From Streptomyces sp. BV286 (GTDB taxonomy: Bacteria > Actinomycetota > Actinomycetes > Streptomycetales > Streptomycetaceae): a stretch of DNA of 64,000 nucleotides. Positions within the stretch are counted from its first letter, which is position 1. Every line of letters starts with the position of its first letter. The translations under genes were made by a program, and so were the position numbers. A model generated the notes under the pieces. The model had not been told where the DNA came from. It did not search any database and worked only from the letters and a program-made list of their open reading frames with translations. Shown here one piece after another: positions 47,196 through 56,680 of the stretch. Location of the stretch: assembly GCF_019090165.1 (NCBI RefSeq), contig NZ_JAHRIB010000024.1, positions 122,648-186,647 of the forward strand, written 5' to 3'.

Positions 47196-47214
47196 GAAGG
47201 TCTCCTAGTGGTTG

Positions 47215-48423
47215 TCAGGCGGCGGGAAGGCTGGTGCGGACCTGGTCCCAGGGCGCGCGGGCGGCGACCAGGGGCCGCAGGGCGCGCAGCGGGCGGATCA
47301 TGCCAACGCCCAGGGCTGCGGTGACGTGACCGTCGCGGACGTACAGGACGGTGAACGAGCGCTGCTTCAGGCTGCCGTGGACGAGGTGCACCGCGTCGGC
47401 GCCTCGGGTGCGGCCGTATATCTGGACCTTGAGGTCGTACTGGTCGGACCAGACGTAGGGCACGGTGCGGAACGTGGTCGCGGACGGACCGGCGAGGATA
47501 TTGCGAGCGACGGCCATGCCCTGTTCGGTGGCGTTGGTGCGGTGCTCGATGCGCAGGCGCTCCCCGGAGGCCGGGTCGGGCCAGGAGGCAACATCTCCCG
47601 CGGCCCACACGCCGTCGCCCGCCCTGAGCATGCTGTCGCAGTCGACGCCGTTGTGCAGCGACAGGCCGCTGCCGGTGAGCCAGCCGGTCTCCGGGTGCGC
47701 GCCGATGCCGACCAGGACGGCCTGGGCGTCGAGGATGCGGCCGTCGGCGAGACGCACACCGACGGCGGCTCCGTCCTTGGCGATCACCTCTTCGACAAAC
47801 GAGCCGGTGACCATCCGGACTCCCCGCTCGCGGTGCACCTCGGCCAGCATGCTGCCGACCTCGGTGCCGACCGCGTCCGCGAGAGGCACGTGCTGGTCGG
47901 TAACAAGCGTCACCTCACAGCCAAGGCCGCGGGCCACGGCCGCGGCCTCGGCGCCGACGAACCCGCCGCCGACGATCACCAGATGCGGGCGGGTGGCCAA
48001 CGCGGACCGTAGCGCCAGTGCGTCCTCCACGGTGCGCAGCGTGTGCACGCCGGCCAGCTGCTCCACACCGGGCAGCATGCGGGCGCGGGCACCGGTGCCG
48101 ACGACCAGCTCGGTGTAGGCCAGTTCCTCACCATCAGCCAGCCGCACCCGGCGGGCGGCCATGTCCAGTGCTTTGGCCCGGACCCCGAGCCGGAGCTCAA
48201 TGCCCAGTTCGGCGTATGTCTCGGGCGCGCGCAGCTGCAGCCGCTCCCGCTCCCAGACGCTGCTCAGTAGTTGTTTGGACAGCGGCGGCCGGTCGTAGGG
48301 CAGATGCGGCTCGCCGCCGACAAGCGTGATGGAGCTGTCGTAGCCGCCGCGGCGCAGCCCCTCGGCGGCGGCCAGGCCCGCCGCCGACGCGCCGACCACG
48401 ACGAGCCCGCCCGAGGCAGTCAC
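47215..48423 (-). CDS. FAD-dependent ferredoxin reductase
   Basis: A 402-aa putidaredoxin-reductase-type protein: VVVGASAAGLAAAEGLRRGG, second dinucleotide site IVGGGFVGAEAAAVARGLG, and a C-terminal reductase domain with TVLYVRDGHVTAALGV. Moves electrons from NAD(P)H to the ferredoxin. Its GTG 48423 overlaps the ferredoxin stop (GTGA); 19 bp separate it from the P450. Confidence 0.94.
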   Translation of the reverse strand: MTASGGLVVVGASAAGLAAAEGLRRGGYDSSITLVGGEPHLPYDRPPLSKQLLSSVWERERLQLRAPETYAELGIELRLGVRAKALDMAARRVRLADGEELAYTELVVGTGARARMLPGVEQLAGVHTLRTVEDALALRSALATRPHLVIVGGGFVGAEAAAVARGLGCEVTLVTDQHVPLADAVGTEVGSMLAEVHRERGVRMVTGSFVEEVIAKDGAAVGVRLADGRILDAQAVLVGIGAHPETGWLTGSGLSLHNGVDCDSMLRAGDGVWAAGDVASWPDPASGERLRIEHRTNATEQGMAVARNILAGPSATTFRTVPYVWSDQYDLKVQIYGRTRGADAVHLVHGSLKQRSFTVLYVRDGHVTAALGVGMIRPLRALRPLVAARAPWDQVRTSLPAA

Positions 48424-48614
48424 GCGTGGACCTCGATGACGGCTGCCGGGCAGACGGCCGCGGCCTCACGGGCAGCAGCATGCTGCTCGGTCGGCGGCTC
48501 GGCATCCAGCAGCACCACGACACCGTCCTCGTCCCGCTGGTCGAACACCTTCGGAGCGACCAGCACGCACTGGCCGGCACCGCAGCACTTGTCCTCTTCG
48601 ATCGTGATGCGCAT
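48420..48614 (-). CDS. Small ferredoxin, [3Fe-4S]-type P450 partner
   Basis: A 64-aa ferredoxin: EEDKCCGAGQCVLVAPKVF and VCPAAVI. The cluster Cys set is compatible with the one-cluster type that serves Streptomyces P450s. ATG 48614 is preceded by GGGGAG at proper distance; an ATG at 48635 is less likely. It heads the operon and lies 60 bp from the TetR-type operator. Confidence 0.9.
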   Translation of the reverse strand: MRITIEEDKCCGAGQCVLVAPKVFDQRDEDGVVVLLDAEPPTEQHAAAREAAAVCPAAVIEVHA

Positions 48615-48673
48615 GAAAACTCCCCTCACGGACACGGCGCGGGCACACCTCAGTGGGACCGCCCCGTTCTAAC

Positions 48674-48698
48674 TTTACATACGTATATTTACATGCGT
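48674..48698. promoter_or_regulatory. Direct-repeat operator of the TetR/P450 divergent promoter
   Basis: TTTACATACGT (48674-48684) and TTTACATGCGT (48688-48698) repeat with a 14-bp period, and the first contains the palindrome ATACGTAT. The region is markedly AT-rich. It is a probable binding site of the TetR protein at 48742. Confidence 0.65.
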
Positions 48699-48741
48699 TT
48701 AGTAAGCTGGCAACGTGCGAGCTTATGGGAAGCTGGAGGGC

Positions 48742-49416
48742 ATGGCCGACGCTGACCGAAACCCGAAGTCACCGGCGGGCTCCGCCACCGAACGCAGACC
48801 CCGCAACGCCCGGGGCGAAGGAGACAAGCTCCGTGAGGAGATCCTTCAGGCGACGCTGCGGCTCATCGCCGACGAGAGCAGGATGCAGATCGCGCCGCTG
48901 TCCCTGCGGGAGGTGGCGCGCGAGGCAGGAGTCACCGCCCCGGCCATCTATCGACACTTCGCCGACAGGGAAGAACTCTCACGCGCCGCGGTGAGCGCGC
49001 TCCACGAACAACTCCTCGACGAGATGGGCCGAGCGGAGGAGACCTCGGCCGGTCACTCCCCGGCCCGCAGGCTGACCGAAATCGCCCACGCCTACTGCCG
49101 CTTCGCCCAGAACAACCCCGCCAGCTTCCGCGTGATGTTCGGCAACCGAAACCATCACCGGCACGAGAGACAACGCCTGGCGGACCACTGGCGCATCGCC
49201 GTCGCGCGCCTGGCCGAAACCGGCATCCGCATGACCCAGACCCCCGAGGCGGCCGCTGTATCGGTGTGGTCGGCCGTACACGGACGCCTCCTGCTCGAAG
49301 ACAGCACGACAGACGAATGGGACCTCGGCGACGTGCACGACTTCGTCGACGAACTCATCCGGTCCATTGCCACAGCCGAAAGCCACGCCACTCCCCTCAC
49401 TGAGACCGCCCCGTAG
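48742..49416 (+). CDS. TetR family regulator
   Basis: A 224-aa TetR: helix-turn-helix in SLREVAREAGVTAPAIYRHFADREEL and a TetR_C-like effector domain (FAQNNPASFRVMFGNR, then AAVSVWSAVHGRLLLE). ATG 48742 is used; GTG 48715 is also possible and neither ribosome site is well spaced. It is divergent from the P450 operon with a repeat operator between, so it is the probable repressor, released by a substrate of the pathway. Confidence 0.92.
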   Translation: MADADRNPKSPAGSATERRPRNARGEGDKLREEILQATLRLIADESRMQIAPLSLREVAREAGVTAPAIYRHFADREELSRAAVSALHEQLLDEMGRAEETSAGHSPARRLTEIAHAYCRFAQNNPASFRVMFGNRNHHRHERQRLADHWRIAVARLAETGIRMTQTPEAAAVSVWSAVHGRLLLEDSTTDEWDLGDVHDFVDELIRSIATAESHATPLTETAP

Positions 49417-49534
49417 GGCTGGGGGCCGTACCGGACCGGGACACTCACAACACCCCGTAGCTCGCCGGACCACAGGCAGGCCGTGACGGCATCGCGGACG
49501 CGGGCGACCACGCGCCTGGCACTGAGACAACTTT

Positions 49535-49855
49535 CCGGGCCGACGCCTGCGGGTGTTCCACGACGACCGGGTGCTCTTCGGCCGTCGTGGTGGCGACCAC
49601 ATTGGAGGCCGCGCTGCACGGCGCGAGCCTGGTCAAGGTCGAGTACGACGCCGAACGGCCCTCGACCGGCCTGCACGGGCGGAGCGGAACGATCCGACGA
49701 ACTACGCGCGCGGCGATCCGGAAGCGGGCCTGCGCTCCTCCGCCGTGCGGCTGGATGTGATGTACCGGCTGGCGCGTAGCCACCGCAATCCGATGGAGCC
49801 ACCGACGAGGTCCCGGGCCTGTTGGTGCGGCTGGCCTGACCGCCGAGAGCCATCG
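49535..49855 (+). pseudogene. Decayed xanthine dehydrogenase molybdenum-subunit fragment
   Basis: Three frames together give the XdhA/CoxL middle region: FHDDRVLF, then VVATTLEAALHGASLVKVEYDAE in another frame, and YARGDPEAGLRSSAVRLDVMYR followed by RNPMEPP in a third. These match the family stretch ending in the substrate-pocket motif HNPMEPH. Frameshifts and loss of both ends show it is a relic. Confidence 0.7.
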
Positions 49856-49984
49856 CGGCCACGCTCGCCGCGCCCTCGCACTCCCCGGGTTCGGTTGATC
49901 ACGATACGGACGTCACGCGCCTACGCCGAAGCCTTGGGATCAGCGACGCGGGAGACGGGCACTGCTGTCACTTGATATGTCCCT

Positions 49985-50430
49985 TCCCATCGTGCGGGTG
50001 GACGGATGCGACGGCCGGCTTCCTGGAACTCCCGGCCGGCCGCCGCTCGGTCTGGGAGGTCTGCCGTTCGAGTCGGAGGAGGTGCCGCTGCCGCCGGGCC
50101 GCCTGCCGGCGCTGTTATCCGACGCGACGGCCTGATTGAGACAGCGGAGCGGGACCTGGACGCGGGCGCCGGACGGTGGGTTGCGACATGGGACGCGGTG
50201 GCAGTGTCGCGGATGGACTCGGAGAGCGTACGCAGGCCGGTGTCCTGGGGCCTGGAAGAGGCCGCCTTCGTCACCGAACTGGTGGTGAGCGAGGTGGCGG
50301 CGCCGCACATGCGACGGGCGCGGGTGTTCGGCGGAGAGGCCGAGGTCTCCGGGTCCGTTGCACAGCTGACGCAGAGTCGGGGAACTCGGCAGAACTCCAC
50401 AGGGAAGACGATCTGTGGCGAACGGGCCCG
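49985..50430 (+). pseudogene. Decayed SpoIIE-type phosphatase/anti-sigma ATPase fragment
   Basis: One frame gives PPLGLGGLPFESEEVPLPPG, the end of a PP2C/SpoIIE domain. A second frame gives DGLIETAERDLDAG, WVATWDAV, WGLEEAAFVTELVVSE and, after a missing stretch of about 70 residues, VAQLTQSRGTRQNSTGKTI, the start and end of the HATPase domain. Frameshift plus internal deletion show it is non-functional. The remainder to 50676 has no clear gene. Confidence 0.7.
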
Positions 50431-50676
50431 GTCGGCCACGGTGGGCCCTGACCAGCCCGACAAGCAGCAGTCGGCCGAGGCGGCATAGCCCCGGCCAGGG
50501 TGACCTGGCGGACCGAAGCGACGGGCGGGATCGGCCACGTCCGTCGTCGGCGAGCGCACCTGGTGCCGATTGTGAACGCTTCGATAAGCCCCCGCCGGAC
50601 ACCTTGACGGTCCTGCACCCCCGTTGTGCAATCAAGAAAGCATAGGTGACTACGCACATATGGGTGAGGCTGCTCG

Positions 50677-51273
50677 ATGGAATATCCGCTGCTCGCGCTG
50701 CTGTCGTTCCGCCCGCTGAGCGGCTACGACCTGCGCAAGTTCGTCGAGACCGAGGGGCAGTTCCTGCGGTCGAGGTTGCATCACAGCCACATCTACCGGT
50801 TGTTGGGACGGATGGTGGCCAACGGCTGGGTGACCTTCGAGATCGATCCGCGCGAGGGCAAACCGGACGCGAAGGTGTACCGGCTCACCGAGGTAGGCCG
50901 GGAGGCGCTGATGGCCTGGGTGCGATCGCCCTACCAGCCACCCAGCCGTTTCCAGGACCCCGACTTCCTCACCCGGTTCGCCTTCGCCGCGCCCCTGGAC
51001 CGGCAGGCCGCGATCGATCTGATCAGGACCGAACTGGACTATCGGCATGCCCAGATCGCCCGCAACCGTCACCGTGACCGCACCCTCGCCTTCATCGACC
51101 CGATGCCCGGGTTGGACCGGGAGTTGGCGGTCGAGATCTCCGAGGCGATGCACCTGTTCGGTGCCTCCTCGATGGACCGGTGGGTGGCCTGGCTGGAGGA
51201 GATGCTGCGGCGCCTGGAGAACTGGCAGCCCCGTGAGAGGCACGGGGCGCAGGGAGAGGAAACCGCCACATGA
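50677..51273 (+). CDS. PadR family transcriptional regulator
   Basis: A 198-aa PadR protein: N-terminal winged helix (LLALLSFRPLSGYDLRKFVE, then LHHSHIYRLLGRMVANGWV) and C-terminal helical dimer domain. It overlaps the sulfatase start by four bases, so it is the first gene of a PadR-sulfatase-MFS-FGE operon and probably its regulator. Confidence 0.92.
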   Translation: MEYPLLALLSFRPLSGYDLRKFVETEGQFLRSRLHHSHIYRLLGRMVANGWVTFEIDPREGKPDAKVYRLTEVGREALMAWVRSPYQPPSRFQDPDFLTRFAFAAPLDRQAAIDLIRTELDYRHAQIARNRHRDRTLAFIDPMPGLDRELAVEISEAMHLFGASSMDRWVAWLEEMLRRLENWQPRERHGAQGEETAT

Positions 51274-53036
51274 AGGCGATCATGGTGATGTTCGACAGTC
51301 TCAACCGGCGTCTGCTGCCGCCGTACGGGGATGACCGGACGCATGCCCCGAACTTCGCCCGGCTCGCCGAACGTACGGCCACCTTCGACAACGCCTACGC
51401 CGGTTCGATGCCGTGCATGCCCGCCCGGCGTGAGATCCACACAGGGCGGTACAACTTCCTGCACCGCAGTTGGGGGCCACTGGAACCGTTCGACGACTCC
51501 ATGCCCGAACTGCTGAAGCGTGGTGGCGTGCACACCCACCTGTCCAGTGACCACCCGCACTACTGGGAGGACGGTGGCGCCACCTACCACGGCCGCTACA
51601 GCACCTGGGAGTTCTTCCGGGGACAGGAGGGCGACCCGTGGAAGGGGCAGGTCTCGGACCCGGTGATCCCGGAGGACCTGAAGAAGCTGCGCTGGCACGG
51701 CTACCGGCAGGACTGGGTGAACCGGCGGTATATGCCGACCGAGGACCGGCATCCGCAGACCCTCACCTTCGACGCGGGGCTGGAGTTCATCGAGACCAAC
51801 CGGGACGCCGACCGGTGGTTCGTCCAGATCGAGACCTTCGACCCGCACGAGCCGTTCTTCAGCCACCAGCGCTACAAGAACCTCTACCCCCATACCTACG
51901 ACGGTCCGCACTTCGACTGGCCCGACTACAAACGCGTGGTGGAGACGGACGACCAGGTCGCGCACGCCCGCCATGAGTATGCGGCGCTGCTGTCCATGTG
52001 CGACCACTCGCTGGGCCGCGTCCTGGACGCCATGGACGAGCACGGTCTGTGGGAAGACACCCTGCTGATCGTCAACACCGACCACGGGCTGCTGCTGGGC
52101 GAGAAGGGCTGGTGGGGCAAGAGCGTCCAGCCCTGGTACAACGAGCTGGTTCATCTGCCGTTGTTCGTCTGGGATCCACGGGTCCCCCAGGCCGCGGGGC
52201 AGCGACGGCAGGCACTCGTGCAAACCATCGACCTCGCCCCGACGATCCTGGAGTTCTTCGGCCTCGACAGGCCCGACGACATGCAGGGTGTACCGCTGCC
52301 CGTCGAGAGCGACGCACCTGTGCGTGAGGCCGGTCTGTTCGGCATGCACGGCGGCCACGTCAACGTCACCGACGGACGGCACGTGTACATGCGCGCACCC
52401 GTCTCCGCGGAGAACGCGCCACTGCTGGAGCACACCCTGATGCCGACTCATATGCGCGAGCGGTTCTCCCCCGCCGAGTTGGTGGACATGGAGCTGGCCG
52501 AGCCGTTCGGCTTCACCAAGGGCGTGCGAACACTGCGGATACCGGGGCGCACCTTCGTCAACGCCTACCACCACGGCACGCTGCTCTTCGACCTGCAGAG
52601 CGACCCCGAACAGCTGGAGCCGCTCGTGGACGACACGGTGGAACTGCGCATGGCCGGGCTGCTCGTAGAACTGATGCGCCGCAACGAAGCTCATGGGAGC
52701 CAGTACGAGCGACTCGGGCTGCCCGCCGAGGGGCCCGTCGGCGAGCACCACCTGCTGGTCCGGGCCCAGCGTGCCCAGGCCGAGAGCGCGGCGCGTCCGC
52801 TGCCGCGGCCAGAGAACTATCCCGAGGGGCGCTTCTCGCTGCGCTCGCCCGCCGTCCACCTGCTCGGTGATCCGGCGGCGGCCGAGGTCGTGAAACGGCA
52901 CCTGCCCGCGATCGCCGATTCCGAGCTGCTGCAGTTCCTGGGATCGACGTCGCTGATCGATATCGCGGCGATGGTCGGCGCAACGATGCCAACCGACCGG
53001 CTCCGACTGGTCGCCGAGGAACTCGCCAAGCTCTGA
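51270..53036 (+). CDS. Sulfatase (formylglycine-dependent alkaline-phosphatase-superfamily hydrolase)
   Basis: A 588-aa type I sulfatase. Cys49 in GSMPCMPARREIHTGR is the CxPxR motif whose Cys becomes formylglycine. Metal-binding residues appear in VMFDSLNRR and TDHGLLLGEKGWWGKS. No signal peptide, so it acts in the cytoplasm on an imported sulfate ester; the MFS gene next door could import it. The FGE gene at 54547 would activate it. Substrate unknown. Confidence 0.93.
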   Translation: MKAIMVMFDSLNRRLLPPYGDDRTHAPNFARLAERTATFDNAYAGSMPCMPARREIHTGRYNFLHRSWGPLEPFDDSMPELLKRGGVHTHLSSDHPHYWEDGGATYHGRYSTWEFFRGQEGDPWKGQVSDPVIPEDLKKLRWHGYRQDWVNRRYMPTEDRHPQTLTFDAGLEFIETNRDADRWFVQIETFDPHEPFFSHQRYKNLYPHTYDGPHFDWPDYKRVVETDDQVAHARHEYAALLSMCDHSLGRVLDAMDEHGLWEDTLLIVNTDHGLLLGEKGWWGKSVQPWYNELVHLPLFVWDPRVPQAAGQRRQALVQTIDLAPTILEFFGLDRPDDMQGVPLPVESDAPVREAGLFGMHGGHVNVTDGRHVYMRAPVSAENAPLLEHTLMPTHMRERFSPAELVDMELAEPFGFTKGVRTLRIPGRTFVNAYHHGTLLFDLQSDPEQLEPLVDDTVELRMAGLLVELMRRNEAHGSQYERLGLPAEGPVGEHHLLVRAQRAQAESAARPLPRPENYPEGRFSLRSPAVHLLGDPAAAEVVKRHLPAIADSELLQFLGSTSLIDIAAMVGATMPTDRLRLVAEELAKL

Positions 53037-53145
53037 CGTACACCGTCCAAGGCCGGTGACGGGGTGGCCGCCCCGTCACCGGACCACGCTCCCACCCGAT
53101 CCGCATCACTCCTGCAGAGAAACGACACAGAGAACGAGGTGGCGC

Positions 53146-54522
53146 ATGCCCGAGCTTATCGAGGACCCGTCCACAACGACGAAGCCTCCGCCCACGACCG
53201 CGGTACCCGGCCGCTGGCGTCAGCTCTCCCTGGTCGGCGGCACCCTGCTCGTCGACAGCACCGAGGCCGGTCTGATCAACGGTCTCTTCCCCGTGATCAG
53301 GCAGGCACTCGGCATCTCGCTGAGCGGCCTCGGCGTCCTGACCGCCGCTGGAAAGATCGCCGGTGTGATCACCGGCCCGCTGTGGGTGTGGGCCGCCCGG
53401 CGGTACTCGCGCAAGAGCGTCCTGGCCGTGTCCTCGGGTTTCTGGGGGGTCTTCGGTATCGGGGCCGGCTTCGCCCAGAACTTCACCCAGCTCCTCGTCC
53501 TGTGCACACTCCTCAGCGCCGGCTACGCCGCAGCGGGACCACTCGCCAATGAGCTCATCGGCGATCTCTTCGACAGCAGATCCCGAGGCCGGGCCGTCGG
53601 CGTGCTCTACGGCACCCTGAATCTGACCTCGTCCCTGCTCGCCCCCTTGCTCGGGCAGTTGGCGGGAGTCGAGGACGGCTGGCGGTGGGGCCTGTGGGGA
53701 ATCGGAACACTCAACGTGCTCGTCGGCATCGCCTTGTGCTTCTGGCTGCGCGATCCCGGCCCGGGAGCGTCCGAGGACCAGCTCGCCGGCCTCAACCAGG
53801 CCACCCGCACCGCCCAGGCCAAGGTGAACCGTGCTCAGGTGGCAGCCCTCTTCCGCATCCCCAGTCTCGTGGTCCTGCTGTGCTCCCGGCTGCTGTCAGG
53901 ACACCTCCTGCTCCTCATCTTCGGTGTGGTCTTCCTGGTGGACGTGTACGGCTTCTCCACCCAGGTCGCCGCCGTCGTCATGCTCCCTATGGGGATCGGG
54001 TACTTCGCCGGCACCCTCCTCGGTGGCGTGCTGTCCGACTGGGCCGTACGCCGCAACCCTCGCAACGGTCTGGTCGTCGTCCTTCAGACAGCCCAGTTCG
54101 CCTTCGCCGTCGTCGCGTTCTTCGGCACCCAGATCGACTACGGCGGCATCGGACTGTTCGCCTTCTTCTTCGGGCTGATGGGCCTGGTCCAGGGCATCAA
54201 CCCCGGCGTCAACCGCCCCATGCTGATGGCCGTGACCCTCCCCGAACTCCGCGGGGCCGCGTTCACCGTCTACCTCAACGTCTTCGAGGCCATCGCCTGG
54301 GCCATGTTCAGCCTCGGCGCCGGGTACCTGGGGGACGTCATCGGTCTGCGGCAGGTGTTCCTGTGGATCCTCGTCGTCCTGATGGTGCTCAACGGTCTCT
54401 TCCTGACGCTGCTCTACCCGGTGTATGCCCGCGATGTCGCCGCCGTAGAGGCGGAATTGGACCGACGCCGCGCCCAGGCACAGGACCCGGCAGGAACACC
54501 GCCTCCACCGTCCACCACCTGA
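53146..54522 (+). CDS. MFS transporter
   Basis: A 458-aa transporter with about twelve membrane helices and the loop motif WVWAARRYSRKS after helix two. ATG 53146 follows GAGGTGG; a frame from 53056 is too long. It follows the sulfatase by 109 bp and precedes the FGE by 24 bp. Likely imports the sulfated substrate or exports a product. Confidence 0.92.
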   Translation: MPELIEDPSTTTKPPPTTAVPGRWRQLSLVGGTLLVDSTEAGLINGLFPVIRQALGISLSGLGVLTAAGKIAGVITGPLWVWAARRYSRKSVLAVSSGFWGVFGIGAGFAQNFTQLLVLCTLLSAGYAAAGPLANELIGDLFDSRSRGRAVGVLYGTLNLTSSLLAPLLGQLAGVEDGWRWGLWGIGTLNVLVGIALCFWLRDPGPGASEDQLAGLNQATRTAQAKVNRAQVAALFRIPSLVVLLCSRLLSGHLLLLIFGVVFLVDVYGFSTQVAAVVMLPMGIGYFAGTLLGGVLSDWAVRRNPRNGLVVVLQTAQFAFAVVAFFGTQIDYGGIGLFAFFFGLMGLVQGINPGVNRPMLMAVTLPELRGAAFTVYLNVFEAIAWAMFSLGAGYLGDVIGLRQVFLWILVVLMVLNGLFLTLLYPVYARDVAAVEAELDRRRAQAQDPAGTPPPPSTT

Positions 54523-54546
54523 CCCCCCACCCACCGGAAGTCCGCC

Positions 54547-55518
54547 ATGGAACATCGCCCATCCCCCAGCCCCTGCTGCGCCCTCTCACGCGGCACGGCC
54601 ACCTCCACCGTGAACCCACGGATGCCCATACGGTCCGTGCGGGACGGCCGGTCGACAGAGGGCATGGCGATGCTGCCCGGTGGCGAGTTCCTGATGGGCG
54701 CCGAGGACAAGGAGGGCTTCGCCGACGACGGCGAGGGACCGGTGCGCCGCGTTCGCCTGGCACCGTTCCTCATCGACACCTGCGCGGTGACCAACACCGA
54801 CTTCGCCGCCTTCGTCGACGCCACCGGCTATGTGACGGACGCCGAACGCCTGGGCTGGTCCTACGTGTTCGCGGGCTTTCTGCCAGCCGTGCTGCGCCGC
54901 GGGGCACCGCGTCCGGACCGCACGCCGTGGTGGTGCGCCGTGCGCGACGCTGCGTGGAGCCGGCCCGAAGGACCCGGCAGCACCGTGACCGAACGCCCCG
55001 ACCACCCGGTGGTCCACGTCTCCTGGCACGACGCCCAGGCCTTCTGCCGGTGGACGGGCAAACGTCTGCCCACCGAAGCCGAATGGGAGTACGCCGCCCG
55101 TGGCGGACTCGTACAAAAGCGCTATCCATGGGGCGACGAACTCGACCCGGGAGGCACTTACCGGTGCAACATCTGGCGCGGGCGGTTCCCGTCGAGGAAC
55201 ACCGCCGAAGACGGTTACAGCGGCAGCGCTCCGGTGACAGCCTTCGAACCCAACGGCTTCGGCCTGTACAACATGTCGGGCAACGTCTGGGAATGGTGCG
55301 CCGACTGGTGGACCACTCACCACTGCGCCGGAGAGACCTTCACCGATCCGAAAGGCCCCGCCACGGGCAGCGCCAAAGTCATCCGCGGCGGCTCACACAT
55401 GTGCCACCGCTCGTACTGCAACCGCTACCGAGTCGCCGCCCGCAGCGCCAACACACCGGACTCCTCCAGCGGCCACGCCGGCTTCCGCTGCGCCCGCGAC
55501 CTCGACATCCGTCAGTGA
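54547..55518 (+). CDS. Formylglycine-generating enzyme
   Basis: A 323-aa SUMF1/FGE-family protein. The catalytic pair is Cys286 and Cys291 in GGSHMCHRSYCNRYRVAARS, the copper-binding motif of genuine FGEs and spaced as in human SUMF1. Other hallmarks: MLPGGEFLMGAE, GKRLPTEAEWEYAARGG, NVWEWCADWW. It oxidises the sulfatase CxPxR Cys to formylglycine in the cytoplasm. GGAAG precedes ATG 54547. A dedicated FGE beside its client is informative for the operon. Confidence 0.95.
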   Translation: MEHRPSPSPCCALSRGTATSTVNPRMPIRSVRDGRSTEGMAMLPGGEFLMGAEDKEGFADDGEGPVRRVRLAPFLIDTCAVTNTDFAAFVDATGYVTDAERLGWSYVFAGFLPAVLRRGAPRPDRTPWWCAVRDAAWSRPEGPGSTVTERPDHPVVHVSWHDAQAFCRWTGKRLPTEAEWEYAARGGLVQKRYPWGDELDPGGTYRCNIWRGRFPSRNTAEDGYSGSAPVTAFEPNGFGLYNMSGNVWEWCADWWTTHHCAGETFTDPKGPATGSAKVIRGGSHMCHRSYCNRYRVAARSANTPDSSSGHAGFRCARDLDIRQ

Positions 55519-55571
55519 GGTCACGGTCCTGCGCCGATCAGTCCAGCGGTGGCCGCGGGACAAGCGGCGTC

Positions 55572-56549
55572 CTACAGATCATGATCGTCGCGCTCGCACT
55601 GGACAACATGCGCCTCCCGGAGAGTGGAGCGCCGAACCGTCAGCCGGGAGGGCACCAGGAACGAAGGGAGCTGGTGCCCGGTCTCCAGCCGAGCGACCAA
55701 GGCATCGACGGCCAGACGTCCGCCGGTCGTGGCGCGATGGGACACGGTCGTGACCGGCGGATCGGTCGTGGCGTACGCCGGGTCCTCGGAGAAGCAGGCG
55801 ATCAGGAGGTCGTCCGGGATACGCAGTCCATGCCGGCGGGCCGCGTCCAGCAGCAGGAAGCCGATCCACTCGTAGATCGCGTAGACGGCGTCGGGGCGCC
55901 CGGCCAGCGCGGCTTCGGCCGGGTCCTGGCCGGGCTCCCAGTCGACGATCCGCTCGGGGCGTCCGTTGGCGCGGCACCAGGCGCGGTAGGCGGCGACGCA
56001 GCTGCGGGTGTAGAGGTCGGTAGCCGAGGAGGCGATCAGAGTGATCCAGTGGGCGCCCTGTGTGGCGAGATGATCGAGGACAGCCCTGGTCGATACGTCG
56101 TGGTCGTTGTCGATCCAGCTGCCGCGCAGGGTGGGGGGACGCCCCAGGAAGGTGACCGGGATGCCGGCGTGGGCGGCCCCTTCGGTGAGGGGGTGGTCTT
56201 CGGATGGGTCGAGGATCAGCGCTCCGTCGGCGGCGACCGACTCCCAGCCGGTCGCTCCCGCGGGCAGTACCGTCAGACCGAAGCCGTGCTGGTGCGCCGC
56301 CGCCATCGCCGCGTTGACCGCGGCCCGGTAGTAGGCGATCTCCAGGAAGTTCCACGGCATGTCGGGGAAGGCCGTGACGGCCAGCGCCAGGGTCCTGGCC
56401 GGAGTCCGGTAACCGAGCTGGGTCGCGATGGCCCGGACTCGCACCCGGGTCGCGGCGCTCATCCGCCCGGTGCCGTTGAGCGCGTTGGTGACGGTGGCCC
56501 GTGACACCTCGGCGGCGGCCGCCACATCGATGATTCTCACCCGTCCCAT
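55572..56549 (-). CDS. LacI family transcriptional regulator
   Basis: A 325-aa LacI-type repressor: HTH IIDVAAAAEVSRATVTNALNG, a hinge helix, and a periplasmic-binding-like effector domain ending DPPVTTVSHRATTGGRLAVDALV. Divergent from the amidohydrolase and convergent with FGE. A short ACACGTGT palindrome at 56568-56575 in the divergent region may be part of its operator. Confidence 0.93.
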   Translation of the reverse strand: MGRVRIIDVAAAAEVSRATVTNALNGTGRMSAATRVRVRAIATQLGYRTPARTLALAVTAFPDMPWNFLEIAYYRAAVNAAMAAAHQHGFGLTVLPAGATGWESVAADGALILDPSEDHPLTEGAAHAGIPVTFLGRPPTLRGSWIDNDHDVSTRAVLDHLATQGAHWITLIASSATDLYTRSCVAAYRAWCRANGRPERIVDWEPGQDPAEAALAGRPDAVYAIYEWIGFLLLDAARRHGLRIPDDLLIACFSEDPAYATTDPPVTTVSHRATTGGRLAVDALVARLETGHQLPSFLVPSRLTVRRSTLREAHVVQCERDDHDL

Positions 56550-56680
56550 GGCATACAGACTACGGATACACGTGTTTCACGCGGGTTTCTCCACCGATTT
56601 CGAAGACCTCACGGCCTTGTGGTTGCCAGGGCAACCACGAATCATCTGCGCTCTCGACCCCCGATCACAGGGAGAATCCC

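Noticed and set aside
53685..56504. 939-aa plus-strand ORF through MFS, FGE and LacI
   Set aside because: Crosses three real genes in another frame; Arg/Pro-rich translation.
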